From: Trabulsiella odontotermitis
GTDB taxonomy: Bacteria > Pseudomonadota > Gammaproteobacteria > Enterobacterales > Enterobacteriaceae
Assembly: GCF_030053895.1 (NCBI RefSeq)
Contig: NZ_CP125781.1
Coordinates: forward strand, 2,790,001-2,854,000
Direction: 5' to 3'
DNA length: 64,000 nt
Position numbers and translations under genes: made by a program. The notes beneath the pieces are model-generated. The model worked only from the letters and a program-made list of their open reading frames with translations, was not told where the DNA came from and did not search any database. How positions within the stretch are numbered: position 1 is the first letter of the stretch; the number at the start of each line of letters is the position of its first letter. Below are positions 15,637 through 24,441 of this stretch, piece by piece.

Positions 15637-17091
15637 ATGAACACTACAGGTCATGGGCTGACGCCGGAGCAGGCGCTGACGCAGCTTGAAGCACTGTATG
15701 AAGAGTCAGTCGGTGCACTGCGCAGCGCGATTGGTGAGTACATTCGTGACCATACGCTGCCGGATACCGAGGCCCGCGCCAGAGGGTTGTTTGTGTACCC
15801 TGAGCTGTCGGTTTCCTGGAACGGGACCGCGCCGGACGCGCCGAAAACCCGTGCCTACGCCCGCTTTACACACGCGGGCTGCTACACCACCACCATTACG
15901 CATCCTGCACTGTTTCGCAGCTATTTGCTGGAACAACTGACGCTGCTGTATGAAAACTACGGCGCACACATTTCTGTTGCCCGCTCGCAGCATGAAATCC
16001 CCTATCCTTACGTAATAGATGGCTCGACGCTGACGCTGGATCGCTCAATGAGCGCCGGGCTGACCCGCCACTTCCCGACCACCGAGTTGTCGCAGATTGG
16101 CGATGAAACCGCAGATGGCCTGTTCCATCCTGGCGAGTTTTATCCGCTGTCGCATTTTGACGCCCGCCGGGTTGATTTCTCGCTCGCACGCTTGCGCCAC
16201 TACACCGGTACGCCGGTCGAACATTTCCAGCCGTTTGTGTTGTTCACCAACTACACACGCTATGTTGATGAGTTTGTCCGCTGGGGATGCAGCCAGATCC
16301 TCGACCCGGAAAGCCCGTACATCGCCCTTTCCTGTGCGGGCGGGATCTGGATCACCGCGGAGACCGACGCGCCGGAACAGGCGATTTCTGATCTGGCCTG
16401 GAAAAAACATCAGATGCCCGCCTGGCACCTGATCACCAAAGACGGTCAGGGCATCACGTTGATTAACATTGGCGTCGGCCCGGCCAACGCGAAAAACATC
16501 TGCGACCACCTGGCGGTGCTGCGCCCGGACGTCTGGCTGATGATTGGTCACTGCGGCGGCCTGCGCGAAAGCCAGGACATTGGCGATTATGTGCTCGCCC
16601 ACGCTTACCTGCGCGACGATCATGTGCTGGATGCCGTGCTGCCGCCGGATATTCCTATTCCGAGCATTGCGGAAGTGCAGCGTGCATTGTATGACGCGAC
16701 CAAGCAGGTCAGTGGCATGCCGGGCGAAGAGGTGAAACAACGCCTGCGCACCGGTACGGTCGTCACTACCGATGACCGCAACTGGGAGCTGCGCTATTCC
16801 GCGTCGGCACTGCGTTTTAACCTCAGCCGGGCGATCGCTATCGATATGGAAAGCGCCACCATCGCCGCACAGGGTTATCGCTTCCGTGTGCCGTATGGCA
16901 CGCTGCTGTGCGTTTCTGACAAACCGCTGCATGGCGAAATCAAACTGCCGGGGCAGGCAAACCGGTTCTATGAAGGGGCGATTTCTGAACACTTGCAGAT
17001 TGGCATCCGCGCGATTGACCTGCTGCGTGCCGAGGGCGAACGCCTGCATTCTCGCAAGCTGCGTACTTTCAACGAACCTCCGTTCCGTTAA
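15637..17091 (+). CDS. amn: AMP nucleosidase
   Basis: A 484-residue enzyme nearly collinear with E. coli Amn (also 484). It hydrolyses AMP to adenine and ribose 5-phosphate, adjusting purine pools. The N-terminal half is the family-specific regulatory domain; the C-terminal half is the nucleoside-phosphorylase fold, with IGHCGGLRESQDIGDYVLA and AIDMESATIAAQGYR visible. Two adjacent ATGs exist; the one at 15637 is 6 nt from AAGGAG and gives the E. coli length. The M24 peptidase gene follows after 15 bp and may be co-transcribed. Confidence 0.95.
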   Translation: MNTTGHGLTPEQALTQLEALYEESVGALRSAIGEYIRDHTLPDTEARARGLFVYPELSVSWNGTAPDAPKTRAYARFTHAGCYTTTITHPALFRSYLLEQLTLLYENYGAHISVARSQHEIPYPYVIDGSTLTLDRSMSAGLTRHFPTTELSQIGDETADGLFHPGEFYPLSHFDARRVDFSLARLRHYTGTPVEHFQPFVLFTNYTRYVDEFVRWGCSQILDPESPYIALSCAGGIWITAETDAPEQAISDLAWKKHQMPAWHLITKDGQGITLINIGVGPANAKNICDHLAVLRPDVWLMIGHCGGLRESQDIGDYVLAHAYLRDDHVLDAVLPPDIPIPSIAEVQRALYDATKQVSGMPGEEVKQRLRTGTVVTTDDRNWELRYSASALRFNLSRAIAIDMESATIAAQGYRFRVPYGTLLCVSDKPLHGEIKLPGQANRFYEGAISEHLQIGIRAIDLLRAEGERLHSRKLRTFNEPPFR

Positions 17092-17106
17092 TTATCAGGT
17101 GAAATT

Positions 17107-18885
17107 ATGACAACGACATCGCCTCTCAATGCCCTGCGTAACATGCTGCAGGCGCAAAATCTGGACGGTATGTTTGTGCCCCGCGCCGACCCGTTCCAGA
17201 GCGAGTACGCCGCGCCTCACGATGACAAACTGGCGTGGCTGACCGGGTTTACCGGCTCGGCCGGGCATGCGCTGGTACTGCGTGACCGGGCGATTATTTT
17301 CGTCGACGGGCGCTATCAGGTGCAGGTGCGTCAAGAAGTGGATTTGAACGAGTGGGAAATCCGCCATCTGCATGACGATCCGCTGGCGGAGGTGATGGAC
17401 ACCGAACTGCCTGTCGGGAGCCGCATCGCCTTCGAACCGCTGCTGATGGTCAACAGCCAGTACGAAAGTCTGCGGGCCACCCATTGCAAAATGGTGGCGC
17501 TAACGGAAGATCCGTTTAATACCATCTGGACTGACCGCCCTGCCGCGCCGCGCGGCAGGATCCGCGAAATGCCGGTCGAAGTGAGCGGTGAAAGCAGCGC
17601 CAGCAAGCGCGAGCGCATCGCTGCGTTGCTGGCGGAAAAAGGCGTCGATTATCTGGCGATTTCCCAGCCGGATAACATCGCCTGGCTGCTCAACGTGCGC
17701 GGTGCGGACATCGCCATGAGCCCGGTCGTGTTGTCGTTTGCCCTGCTGAGTCATTCCGGCGAGCTGGAATGGTTTGTCGATAGTGAAAAAACCACGCAAC
17801 TGCCATCGGCCTTGCTTGAATCCGTCAATCTTTCGCCGATGGAAGCGTTTATTCCCCGTTGCCAGCAGGTTGCCATTGGCAAACGCGTAACGCTCGACAG
17901 TGATTATTCGCCGGTTGCCGCCCGCTTTGCGGTGGAAAAACATGGCGGCGAAGTGGTCTGGCAGCCGGATCCGATCACCTTTATCAAGGCGAAGAAAAAT
18001 CCTGTCGAGCTGGAAGGTTACCGCGACAGCCACCGTAAAGATGGCGCGGCGTGGGTAAATTTCCTCGCCTGGCTGGCGCATGAAGTTCCGGCGCGGGAAG
18101 CGGCAGGCAACCCGCTCACCGAGCTGGAGGCACAGGCGCAGCAACTGCTGTTTCGTCAGCAACAGGATGGTTTTATCGAGCAGAGTTTCGGGACTATTTC
18201 CGCCTCGGCCAGTAACGCGGCGATGTGTCATTACCACTCCAGCGAAGCGACCAACGCCGCGATCACCAGCAAAAACTTTTACCTCAACGACTCTGGCGGC
18301 CAGTACAGCAACGGCACCACTGATGCCACGCGCACGCTGGCGTTTGGTCAACAGGGCCCGCAGCAGCGCCTGCACTACACTGCCGTGCTGAAGGGGTTTT
18401 TATCGCTGATCACGCTGCAATTCCCGCAGGGTTCGCACGGGCATCAGCTTGACGCCTTTGCCCGCCGCCCGCTGTGGGAACTGGGGCTCGATTTTGATCA
18501 CGGTACCGGCCACGGCGTAGGGCATCAGTTGATGATCCACGAAGGGCCGCAACGCATCGCCAAAAAGGTCAACCCATGGCCGCTGACGGCGGGCAACATC
18601 ATGACCATCGAGCCCGGTTACTATCTGGCTGATCAGTACGGCATTCGTATTGAAAATCAGGTGGAAATTGTCGATGCGCAGCCCGGCTTCTGCCGTTTTG
18701 CTTCTTTGACGCTGGTACCGATTGATTTAAGCCAGGTGGACTGGAATCTGCTCAATGATCAGGATGTTGAGTGGATCGACAACTACCACCAGCTCGTCCG
18801 CGAAACTCTGTCGCCCCTGGTGAACAGTGACGCCCGTCCGTGGCTGTTTGAGGTGACGGCGCCAGTGCGGGTACAGGTAAACTAA
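17107..18885 (+). CDS. M24-family Xaa-Pro aminopeptidase (long, PepP2-type)
   Basis: A 592-residue cytosolic aminopeptidase P of the three-domain type. Two creatinase-like N-terminal domains precede a pita-bread catalytic domain. The five dinuclear-metal ligands are recognisable: Asp in NDSGGQY, Asp in GTTDATRT, His in GTGHGVGH, Glu in TIEPGYY and Glu in RIENQVE. The C-terminal M24_C extension explains the length compared with E. coli PepP (441). It starts 15 bp after amn with a weak GGTGAAATT Shine-Dalgarno and probably shares its transcript. It cleaves N-terminal residues preceding proline. Confidence 0.9.
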   Translation: MTTTSPLNALRNMLQAQNLDGMFVPRADPFQSEYAAPHDDKLAWLTGFTGSAGHALVLRDRAIIFVDGRYQVQVRQEVDLNEWEIRHLHDDPLAEVMDTELPVGSRIAFEPLLMVNSQYESLRATHCKMVALTEDPFNTIWTDRPAAPRGRIREMPVEVSGESSASKRERIAALLAEKGVDYLAISQPDNIAWLLNVRGADIAMSPVVLSFALLSHSGELEWFVDSEKTTQLPSALLESVNLSPMEAFIPRCQQVAIGKRVTLDSDYSPVAARFAVEKHGGEVVWQPDPITFIKAKKNPVELEGYRDSHRKDGAAWVNFLAWLAHEVPAREAAGNPLTELEAQAQQLLFRQQQDGFIEQSFGTISASASNAAMCHYHSSEATNAAITSKNFYLNDSGGQYSNGTTDATRTLAFGQQGPQQRLHYTAVLKGFLSLITLQFPQGSHGHQLDAFARRPLWELGLDFDHGTGHGVGHQLMIHEGPQRIAKKVNPWPLTAGNIMTIEPGYYLADQYGIRIENQVEIVDAQPGFCRFASLTLVPIDLSQVDWNLLNDQDVEWIDNYHQLVRETLSPLVNSDARPWLFEVTAPVRVQVN

Positions 18886-18905
18886 ACGAAAACGCGGGTT
18901 AGCGC

Positions 18906-19865
18906 TCAGCTAACCCGCCGGATGTTGCGGGTGAATTGTTGTTCTGTCATGAGGCTTCCCCACTGGTCGCCCTGCCATTCTTTCGTCAGTGTAAAACCGA
19001 AGGATTCGTACAGACGCCTCGCGGCCGTCAGTTTATTAAACGTCCATAACTGAACCGCAGAGAATCCCTGTTCATTACAAAAATTCATCGCTTCTGCCAT
19101 CAGCTTTCTGCCCACACCACTGCCACGGCAACCATCGTCGAGGATGAACCAGCGCAAGTGCGCCTCATTGTTTCCCAGATCTTCACCGTCAATGGCGACA
19201 GAGCCGACGATGCGCCCGTACTGCACAGCCAGCCAGATTTGATTGCGCGCCTTATCCAGACGGCCCGAAAAGTCAGCCAGCCCTGCGGCGACCTTACTTT
19301 CAAAAAAACAGCCAAAGTTGTGCTCTCTGGCGTAATAACGGCCATGCATTTCCGTGATGCGGCCAATCATTCCTGGCTGATAACCTGAGACAATATTGAT
19401 GCCGCCCTGCCCGTTCAGGTCGGTGTGATCACGGCAGGCTTTCAGGGCGCTGGCATAGCAACGAAGACCTTGTGAGACGACGTGCTGCTGACAAGCGTCC
19501 ATTTTTCCCAGTGCAGCAATGACCTGCTCATTACCGTAATGGTTAATTTTCCGCACCGTTTCTCTGCCCTGCTCCGTCAGACTAAGCTGCTTAATCCTTG
19601 CATCCTCTGTAGACGGAGTGACTTGCAGTTCACCGTCTTTAACCAGTTTTGCCAGCATGCGACTGACACTGGACTTCTCAAGCCCCAGAAGCTGTACCAG
19701 TTGAGCCGCGGTCATTGCCCCCCGGGCTTCCACTTCAAGCAACGTATGCACAACGGAAGGAGAATACGCCGTTGCCGCCAGCGTGTGGCGCATGAAGCCG
19801 AGTTCCCGAACCATCAGACGCGATGATGTGCGAATTTCTTCAACCAGTGGCGATTCGGCTGTCAT
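18906..19865 (-). CDS. MarR-GNAT fusion: HTH regulator with acetyltransferase domain
   Basis: A 319-residue two-domain protein. Residues about 1-140 are a MarR-type winged helix (AQLVQLLGLEKSSVSRMLAKLVKDGELQV...STEDARIKQLSLTEQG). Residues about 160-310 are a GNAT acetyltransferase with the acetyl-CoA loop DDGCRGSGVGRKLM. The substrate is unknown. A long palindrome just upstream of the ATG is a likely operator for its MarR domain. It converges with the M24 peptidase gene, 20 bp away. Confidence 0.85.
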   Translation of the reverse strand: MTAESPLVEEIRTSSRLMVRELGFMRHTLAATAYSPSVVHTLLEVEARGAMTAAQLVQLLGLEKSSVSRMLAKLVKDGELQVTPSTEDARIKQLSLTEQGRETVRKINHYGNEQVIAALGKMDACQQHVVSQGLRCYASALKACRDHTDLNGQGGINIVSGYQPGMIGRITEMHGRYYAREHNFGCFFESKVAAGLADFSGRLDKARNQIWLAVQYGRIVGSVAIDGEDLGNNEAHLRWFILDDGCRGSGVGRKLMAEAMNFCNEQGFSAVQLWTFNKLTAARRLYESFGFTLTKEWQGDQWGSLMTEQQFTRNIRRVS

Positions 19866-19883
19866 TGACTTTTACCCTATGGA

Positions 19884-19908
19884 ATATAGTTGTATCATAC
19901 AACCATAT
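19884..19908. promoter_or_regulatory. Palindromic operator for the MarR-GNAT gene
   Basis: GTTGTAT-C-ATACAAC is a perfect palindrome that extends, with one mismatch per arm, to 12-bp arms. It starts 18 bp upstream of the ATG at 19865. Its form is typical of MarR operators; autoregulation is inferred. Confidence 0.65.
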
Positions 19909-19980
19909 TTTTAAAATCGCTGTCAATGGGTGTGCTGGGAGTGAGAGTTAATATGGGTAAGGGATTAGAGGCTAACTGAT

Positions 19981-20023
19981 TTGACAGGCCGCTTCGTGCC
20001 AGGAGCGGACGTTGCTAACATCA
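19981..20023. repeat. Dispersed stem-loop repeat, copy R1
   Basis: Contains CCGCTTCGTGCCAGGAGCGG, a stem-loop with CCGCT / AGCGG arms. It shares 32 positions, 25 identical, with 39911-39942, and a 32-bp block with 37630-37661. It lies 52 bp before the start of the IS-interrupted gene. Confidence 0.65.
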
Positions 20024-20210
20024 TGCTATGTTAGTGCACAAAATGAAGATAATTTGAATAGGCAAGGTCACACCATGGATACTTCTGAACACTGTAAAGA
20101 GGTCTACGCATACTTTGGTCTTGCGATGTATAGAGCACATGACCTGCTCCCCGTTGATTAGTACACCCCGATGTTAGTAATGTCTTCATAAGCCACATGA
20201 GGACATCCCC

Positions 20211-20474
20211 ATGAAGAAGCGTTTTTCCGACGAACAGATCATCAGTATTCTCCGCGAAGCCGAAGCTGGGGTACCCGCCCGTGAACTCTGCCGCAAGCAT
20301 GCCATTTCCGATGCCACGTTTTACACCTGGCGTAAGAAGTATGGCGGTATGGAGGTGCCTGAAGTTAAGCGCCTGAAGTCGCTTGAGGAAGAGAACGCCA
20401 GACTCAAGAAGCTGCTTGCCGAAGCCATGCTGGATAAAGAGGCGCTTCAGGTGGCTCTTGGGCGAAAGTACTGA
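20211..20474 (+). CDS. IS3-family transposase OrfA
   Basis: An 87-residue protein: an HTH_Tnp_1 domain (FSDEQIISILREAEAG...ELCRKHAISDATFYTWRKKYGG) followed by a leucine-zipper-like segment (LKSLEEENARLKKLLAEAMLDKEAL). It binds the IS ends. Its final codons overlap the OrfB frame, which lies in -1; an A-rich CGAAAG before the stop is a plausible slippery site for the OrfAB fusion. Confidence 0.92.
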   Translation: MKKRFSDEQIISILREAEAGVPARELCRKHAISDATFYTWRKKYGGMEVPEVKRLKSLEEENARLKKLLAEAMLDKEALQVALGRKY

Positions 20475-20497
20475 CGACAGACCAGAAGCGGGAAGCC

Positions 20498-21331
20498 GTG
20501 ATGTTGATGTGTGATGCGACCGGTCTGTCGCAACGTCGTGCCTGCAGGCTTACAGGTTTATCCCTGTCGACCTGCCGCTATGAGGCTCACCGTCCGGCTG
20601 CTGATGCGCATTTATCAGGGCGCATCACTGAGCTGGCACTGGAGCGCAGGCGTTTTGGCTACCGTCGTATTTGGCAGTTGCTGCGCCGTGAAGGGCTTCA
20701 TGTTAATCATAAGCGCGTGTACCGGCTTTATCACCTCAGTGGCCTGGGCGTAAAACGCAGAAGACGTCGTAAAGGGCTGGCAACAGAACGTCTGCCGCTG
20801 CTCCGTCCGGCGGCGCCCAATCTGACCTGGTCGATGGATTTCGTCATGGACGCACTTTCCACCGGTCGCAGGATCAAGTGTCTTACCTGCGTCGATGATT
20901 TCACAAAGGAATGCCTGACGGTCACTGTTGCCTTTGGGATTTCAGGCGTTCAGGTCACGCGTATTCTGGACAGCATTGCACTGTTTCGAGGCTATCCGGC
21001 GACGATAAGAACTGACCAGGGGCCGGAGTTCACTTGCCGTGCACTGGATCAATGGGCCTTTGAGCATGGTGTTGAGTTGCGCTTAATCCAGCCGGGCAAG
21101 CCAACGCAGAACGGATTTATTGAGAGCTTTAACGGACGATTTCGCGATGAATGTTTGAATGAGCACTGGTTCAGCGATATCGTTCATGCCAGGAAAATTA
21201 TTAATGACTGGCGGCAGGATTATAACGAATGCCGCCCGCACTCCACGCTGAATTATCAGACACCGTCTGAATTTGCAGCGGGCTGGAGAAAGGGTCATTC
21301 TGAGAATGAAGATTCCGGCGTTACTAACTGA
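20498..21331 (+). CDS. IS3-family transposase OrfB (DDE integrase domain)
   Basis: About 277 residues with an HTH_21 region (RFGYRRIWQLLRREGLHVNHKRVYRLY) and an rve integrase core. Catalytic Asp residues are in WSMDFVMD and RTDQGPEF, and Glu in GFIESFNGRFRDECLN. It is normally made as an OrfAB fusion by -1 frameshifting; the frame is open back into the end of orfA. No disabling mutation seen. Confidence 0.92.
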   Translation: MMLMCDATGLSQRRACRLTGLSLSTCRYEAHRPAADAHLSGRITELALERRRFGYRRIWQLLRREGLHVNHKRVYRLYHLSGLGVKRRRRRKGLATERLPLLRPAAPNLTWSMDFVMDALSTGRRIKCLTCVDDFTKECLTVTVAFGISGVQVTRILDSIALFRGYPATIRTDQGPEFTCRALDQWAFEHGVELRLIQPGKPTQNGFIESFNGRFRDECLNEHWFSDIVHARKIINDWRQDYNECRPHSTLNYQTPSEFAAGWRKGHSENEDSGVTN

Positions 21332-21823
21332 GTGTTGTATCTAATCGTGGGGGCAGGTCACACAATGTGTAGAGCAGTCGATAGTTCAACTTCTCATTTT
21401 CTTCGATTTTTTTACAACGAATGTGCCCACATTTACTACCCACGATAAGTGGGAAGTAGAGTTTGACAAGTTTGATAAGGTATTGTCTGAGAAAACAATG
21501 GGACAGCTTTTAGGCCTTATTAGAAAACTTGAACTTCTTGATAGTAATATTGAAGTTATGCTTTCAACAACCTTAAAAAAAAGAAACTGGCTAGCGCACT
21601 CTTTTTTTGTCGACCATGCAGTAGATTTCATTAATAAAAATGGACGGGATCAAATGATTAAGGAGCTTAATGATTCAATCGAACTATTTAATTCTGTTGA
21701 AGATATCCTCTATCCTATAGGTCGTAACGCTGCACTAAAATACGGTTTAACCGATGAGTTATTGGACAAAATTCAAAGCGAACTGTGTAAATCTACAACG
21801 AGTGATAATTAGGTATCCTAACT

Positions 21824-21846
21824 TCCGTTTCTCGCTCAAAGCGGAC
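21824..21846. repeat. Dispersed repeat, copy R4
   Basis: TCCGTTTCTCGCTCAAAGCGGAC differs at three of 23 positions from 39865-39887. It sits 12 bp after the end of the interrupted HEPN-motif gene, so that gene is bracketed by this repeat and by R1. Confidence 0.6.
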
Positions 21847-21955
21847 CAAATATCCTCAAGACCAGACCGGGCGATAGCTTCCCGGCCTTCAATAAATGAG
21901 TTCAGACTGATATCTACTATGTGAAACTACAGCAAAAGACGGATAACGCTTTTGC

Positions 21956-22693
21956 TCAAGTCAACGACATTCCACCGTCGACCTTCAGTGTGGTACCGGT
22001 GATAAACTGACTCGCCTCTGACGAAAGAAAAAGTGCCGCATTCGCCAGGTCCTGAGCATGTCCCATTCGGCCCAGGGGGATCATCCCGGCAAATTGTTGT
22101 TCCGTCTCAGCGTCAATCCCGAGCTTAGTTAATATTGGGGTTTGCGTTGGTCCGGGGCTGAGAGTATTCACCCGGATTTTTCTGGCGCTGAATTCTACGG
22201 CCCAGCTACGTGCGAAAGCCTCTATTGCTGACTTTGTCCCGGCATACACTGTATGCCCTGGCAAGACTTTGTCAGACGCTATCGAACTTATCAGCACTAT
22301 TGAGCCACCTTCACGCATCACTGGCTGGATTTTTTGTACGCCAAAGAACACGCCACGGGTGTTGGTTGCAAACTGCTGATCGTACTCTTCAGCACCCACC
22401 TTATCGGCAGGTTGAATATTGATCACTCCTGCGTTCGCCACGTAAATATCAATTTCACCGAATTTATCCCTGCCAAGCGCAGCAACGCGCTCATGTGTCG
22501 TTATGTCACTGATATCGCCAACCACACCTGATGCCTTATCGCCTAACAGAGCTACCGTTTCTTTTACTGCCTCGTCCCGGCGCCCAACGATGATCACCCG
22601 AGCTCCCTGAGCAACGAACAACCTGGCGATTGCCAGCCCAATACCGCTATTGCCGCCTGTAATGACAGCAACTTTATCGTCTAAGCTTCCCAT
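21956..22693 (-). CDS. Short-chain dehydrogenase/reductase
   Basis: A 245-residue classical SDR. The NAD(P) motif TGGNSGIGLA is near residues 12-21, the structural motif NAG (YVANAGV) near 85-90, catalytic Ser in ISSIAS and the YxxxK pair in TVYAGTKSAIEAF, with an Asn upstream. The basic GRRDE after strand 2 suggests NADP(H). I use the ATG at 22693, preceded by GAGGAGACAAAT; upstream in-frame starts would run into the divergent LysR promoter. Substrate unknown. The divergent LysR gene is its probable regulator. Confidence 0.88.
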   Translation of the reverse strand: MGSLDDKVAVITGGNSGIGLAIARLFVAQGARVIIVGRRDEAVKETVALLGDKASGVVGDISDITTHERVAALGRDKFGEIDIYVANAGVINIQPADKVGAEEYDQQFATNTRGVFFGVQKIQPVMREGGSIVLISSIASDKVLPGHTVYAGTKSAIEAFARSWAVEFSARKIRVNTLSPGPTQTPILTKLGIDAETEQQFAGMIPLGRMGHAQDLANAALFLSSEASQFITGTTLKVDGGMSLT

Positions 22694-22803
22694 ATTTGTC
22701 TCCTCTGTTATTCCTGTGCCCGTCGTTTCAGAGGATTTTATTTGAGACAAATTTGTCACGGTAGTCATACAATGAAGCAAACATTTATTCCGGAATGTCA
22801 TCA

Positions 22804-23763
22804 ATGGCTACCAACACCTTACATAGTTTGTCTGCCTTTGTGCGTGCGGTTGAAGCAGGTTCATTTACGGGTGCCGCAAAACTGCTGGATACCACGCCAT
22901 CTGCAGTATCAAAAAGCGTTTCACGTCTGGAACGGCGACTTGGGGTAAAGCTCTTTCTGCGTTCTACACGCTCATTTATGCTCACGGGCGAGGGGCAAAT
23001 CTATTATGAAAACGTCGCACCATTGCTTCGGGGGCTGGATGAAGCGGATAGCACGATAGCGTTTAGAGCGCAGGCTATCGGGAAGCTGCGCATTAGTATG
23101 CCGAATGATATTGGCCGTATGCTGCTGACATCTGTCACGTCCCGGCTCGTACAACAGCATCCCGGTTTATCACTGGATATCAATTTAAGTGATCGGTATG
23201 TCGATATTATTCGGGAGGGCTTTGATGTGGCCCTGAGGCTCGGGCACATCTCAGACAGTGAATTATACGCCAGACGGCTTACTGACCTGCCACTGGTTCT
23301 GGTCGCCTCACCTGACTACTTAACCCAAAATAATGAACCGAAAACACTCGCAGATCTTGAGCTGCATCGCCACGTCAGGTATCGAACAGGCGCAAAGGTA
23401 TTACCCATCAGGTTAGCAGACGGTTCGCATATTCCCGTTACAGGAACATTCGATGCTGACAGCGGTGAAGCCATGCGTATAGCCGCTATTAATGGACTGG
23501 GCATTGCACAAATTTTAATGAGTACAGTTCAGGATGATATTCATCAGGGCCGATTAAAACGCGTCATGGCCAACGTCAGTCTGATGCCTGTTCCCGTGCA
23601 GGTTGTACATGGATTTGGGCGCACAGTGCCGATAAAAGTGAAAGTATTCATCGATTTCATTGCAAAGGAACTTGAATTACTGACATCAGCATTGTCTGCC
23701 GGGGACAAAGCGCCAGCAGAAAACTCTTACACTACCGGGTCAGCAGGCAAATCAAACAGATAG
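22804..23763 (+). CDS. LysR-type regulator, C-terminus fused to a reductase relic
   Basis: A regulator of about 319 residues divergent from the SDR. The HTH is LSAFVRAVEAGSFTGAAKLLDTTPSAVSKSVSRLERRLG and an effector domain follows (YVDIIREGFDVALRLGHISDSELYARRL). The start may be ATG 22804 or ATG 22795; neither has a strong Shine-Dalgarno. The last 16 codons (PAENSYTTGSAGKSNR) are read through a 51-bp sequence that is the antisense of the 3' end of an aldo-keto reductase gene repeated at 32106-32156. The natural C-terminus was therefore probably different. Confidence 0.85.
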   Translation: MATNTLHSLSAFVRAVEAGSFTGAAKLLDTTPSAVSKSVSRLERRLGVKLFLRSTRSFMLTGEGQIYYENVAPLLRGLDEADSTIAFRAQAIGKLRISMPNDIGRMLLTSVTSRLVQQHPGLSLDINLSDRYVDIIREGFDVALRLGHISDSELYARRLTDLPLVLVASPDYLTQNNEPKTLADLELHRHVRYRTGAKVLPIRLADGSHIPVTGTFDADSGEAMRIAAINGLGIAQILMSTVQDDIHQGRLKRVMANVSLMPVPVQVVHGFGRTVPIKVKVFIDFIAKELELLTSALSAGDKAPAENSYTTGSAGKSNR

Positions 23764-23765
23764 GC
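23715..23765. repeat. 51-bp direct repeat, left copy (reductase 3' relic)
   Basis: Matches 32106-32156 at 48 of 51 positions in the same orientation. On the minus strand it encodes LFDLPADPVV-stop, the C-terminus of the aldo-keto reductase (LFDLPADPVA-stop in the right copy). The two copies bracket the 8.3-kb catabolic/IS110 segment. Confidence 0.85.
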
Positions 23766-23772
23766 CGCTCCT

Positions 23773-24441
23773 TTAATCGTCTGATGAGGTCATCATCTGC
23801 GCAAAGTAGCTCTGCAATTTGTCATAGGAGCGCGTCTTGTGTCGCCACATCAATTCAGCCAGCTCTTTTCCTTTCCTTTCTTTCAGCAACTGAATGAATT
23901 CCTGATGCTCCTGTATAGAAATCACCACCACTTCAGGGAAGAGATCGAAAATGGTTTTCGTGCGCCGCTCGTTAGCCAGTAATTCGCTGAGTATTTTCTT
24001 CAGATAGCTGTTATCACTCGCTTCTATGATTAACTCATGAAACTGGCGATTGAGCGTGGAGTATTCAGAGTAATTTTTCTCTTCGGCCAGTTTAATCAAT
24101 TGCTGGTGCAATGTTTCAAGCGACGCAATCAGTTCCGGCGTCGCGTGTTCAGCCGCCAGTCGGGCCGCCAGCGGTTCCAGTGTTTTCCGTATTTCAAGCA
24201 TATCCTGCATTTCTTTGATGGATAGCCGTTTTACGCGTGAACCTTTATGAGGGCTCATTTCAACCAGATCTTCCGCGGCCAGTTCCTTAAGCGCTTCACG
24301 AACCGGTATGTCGCTGCTGTCGTAAGAGAGTGCCAGTTGATGAATGATAAGACGGGTATCTGCTTTGATTTCACCAGATAGGATCCTGTGCTTCAGATCA
24401 TCATAAATAAGCTTAGATTTAGTCTTGGTGGTAATCTTCAT
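23773..24441 (-). CDS. GntR-family (FadR/FCD subgroup) regulator
   Basis: A 222-residue regulator: N-terminal winged helix (LIYDDLKHRILSGEIKADTRLIIHQLALSYDSSDIPVREALKELAAEDLVEMSPHKGSRV) and an all-helical FCD ligand domain with metal-site residues such as His in LNRQFHELII and in QEHQEF. FCD regulators commonly sense organic acids. It is divergent from the fumarase-like operon at 24849 and is its likely controller. I use the ATG at 24441 because MKITTKTKSKLIYDDLK begins just before the HTH. Confidence 0.88.
   Translation of the reverse strand: MKITTKTKSKLIYDDLKHRILSGEIKADTRLIIHQLALSYDSSDIPVREALKELAAEDLVEMSPHKGSRVKRLSIKEMQDMLEIRKTLEPLAARLAAEHATPELIASLETLHQQLIKLAEEKNYSEYSTLNRQFHELIIEASDNSYLKKILSELLANERRTKTIFDLFPEVVVISIQEHQEFIQLLKERKGKELAELMWRHKTRSYDKLQSYFAQMMTSSDD

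Larger units (their letters stand above)
20140..21360 (+). mobile_element. IS3-family insertion sequence (IS407-like group)
   Basis: A 1221-bp element with imperfect terminal inverted repeats: the left end begins TGACCTGCTCCCCGTTGATT and the right end, read inward, begins TGACCTGCCCCCACGATTAG. Flanking 4-bp direct repeats CACA (20136-20139 and 21361-21364) are the target duplication. Two overlapping-frame ORFs encode the transposase. It appears complete. Confidence 0.93.
20075..21812 (+). pseudogene. HEPN-motif gene interrupted by an IS3-family element
   Basis: An ATG at 20075 opens a frame of 21 codons that is cut by the IS at 20139. Removing the IS and one copy of the CACA duplication restores one uninterrupted frame of 170 codons ending at 21812. 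The rebuilt protein begins MDTSEHCKEVYAYFGLAMYR and holds KKRNWLAHSFF with Arg at about 95 and His at about 100. This matches the RNxxxH core of HEPN RNase-fold proteins, many of which act in toxin-antitoxin or abortive-infection systems. The gene is AT-rich against its surroundings, suggesting transfer. The 3' part has a GTG at 21423, but expression of a fragment is doubtful. Function unknown; HEPN is a motif-level suggestion. Confidence 0.75.

Noticed and set aside
16045..17049. Long minus-strand frame inside amn
   Set aside because: Antisense shadow of a conserved gene with no Shine-Dalgarno or domain signal; similar frames opposite katG, sbcB, plaP and the M24 peptidase were dropped for the same reason.
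20031..20300. Minus-strand ORF across the left end of the IS3-family element
   Set aside because: It spans the insertion junction and runs antisense to both the target gene and orfA.
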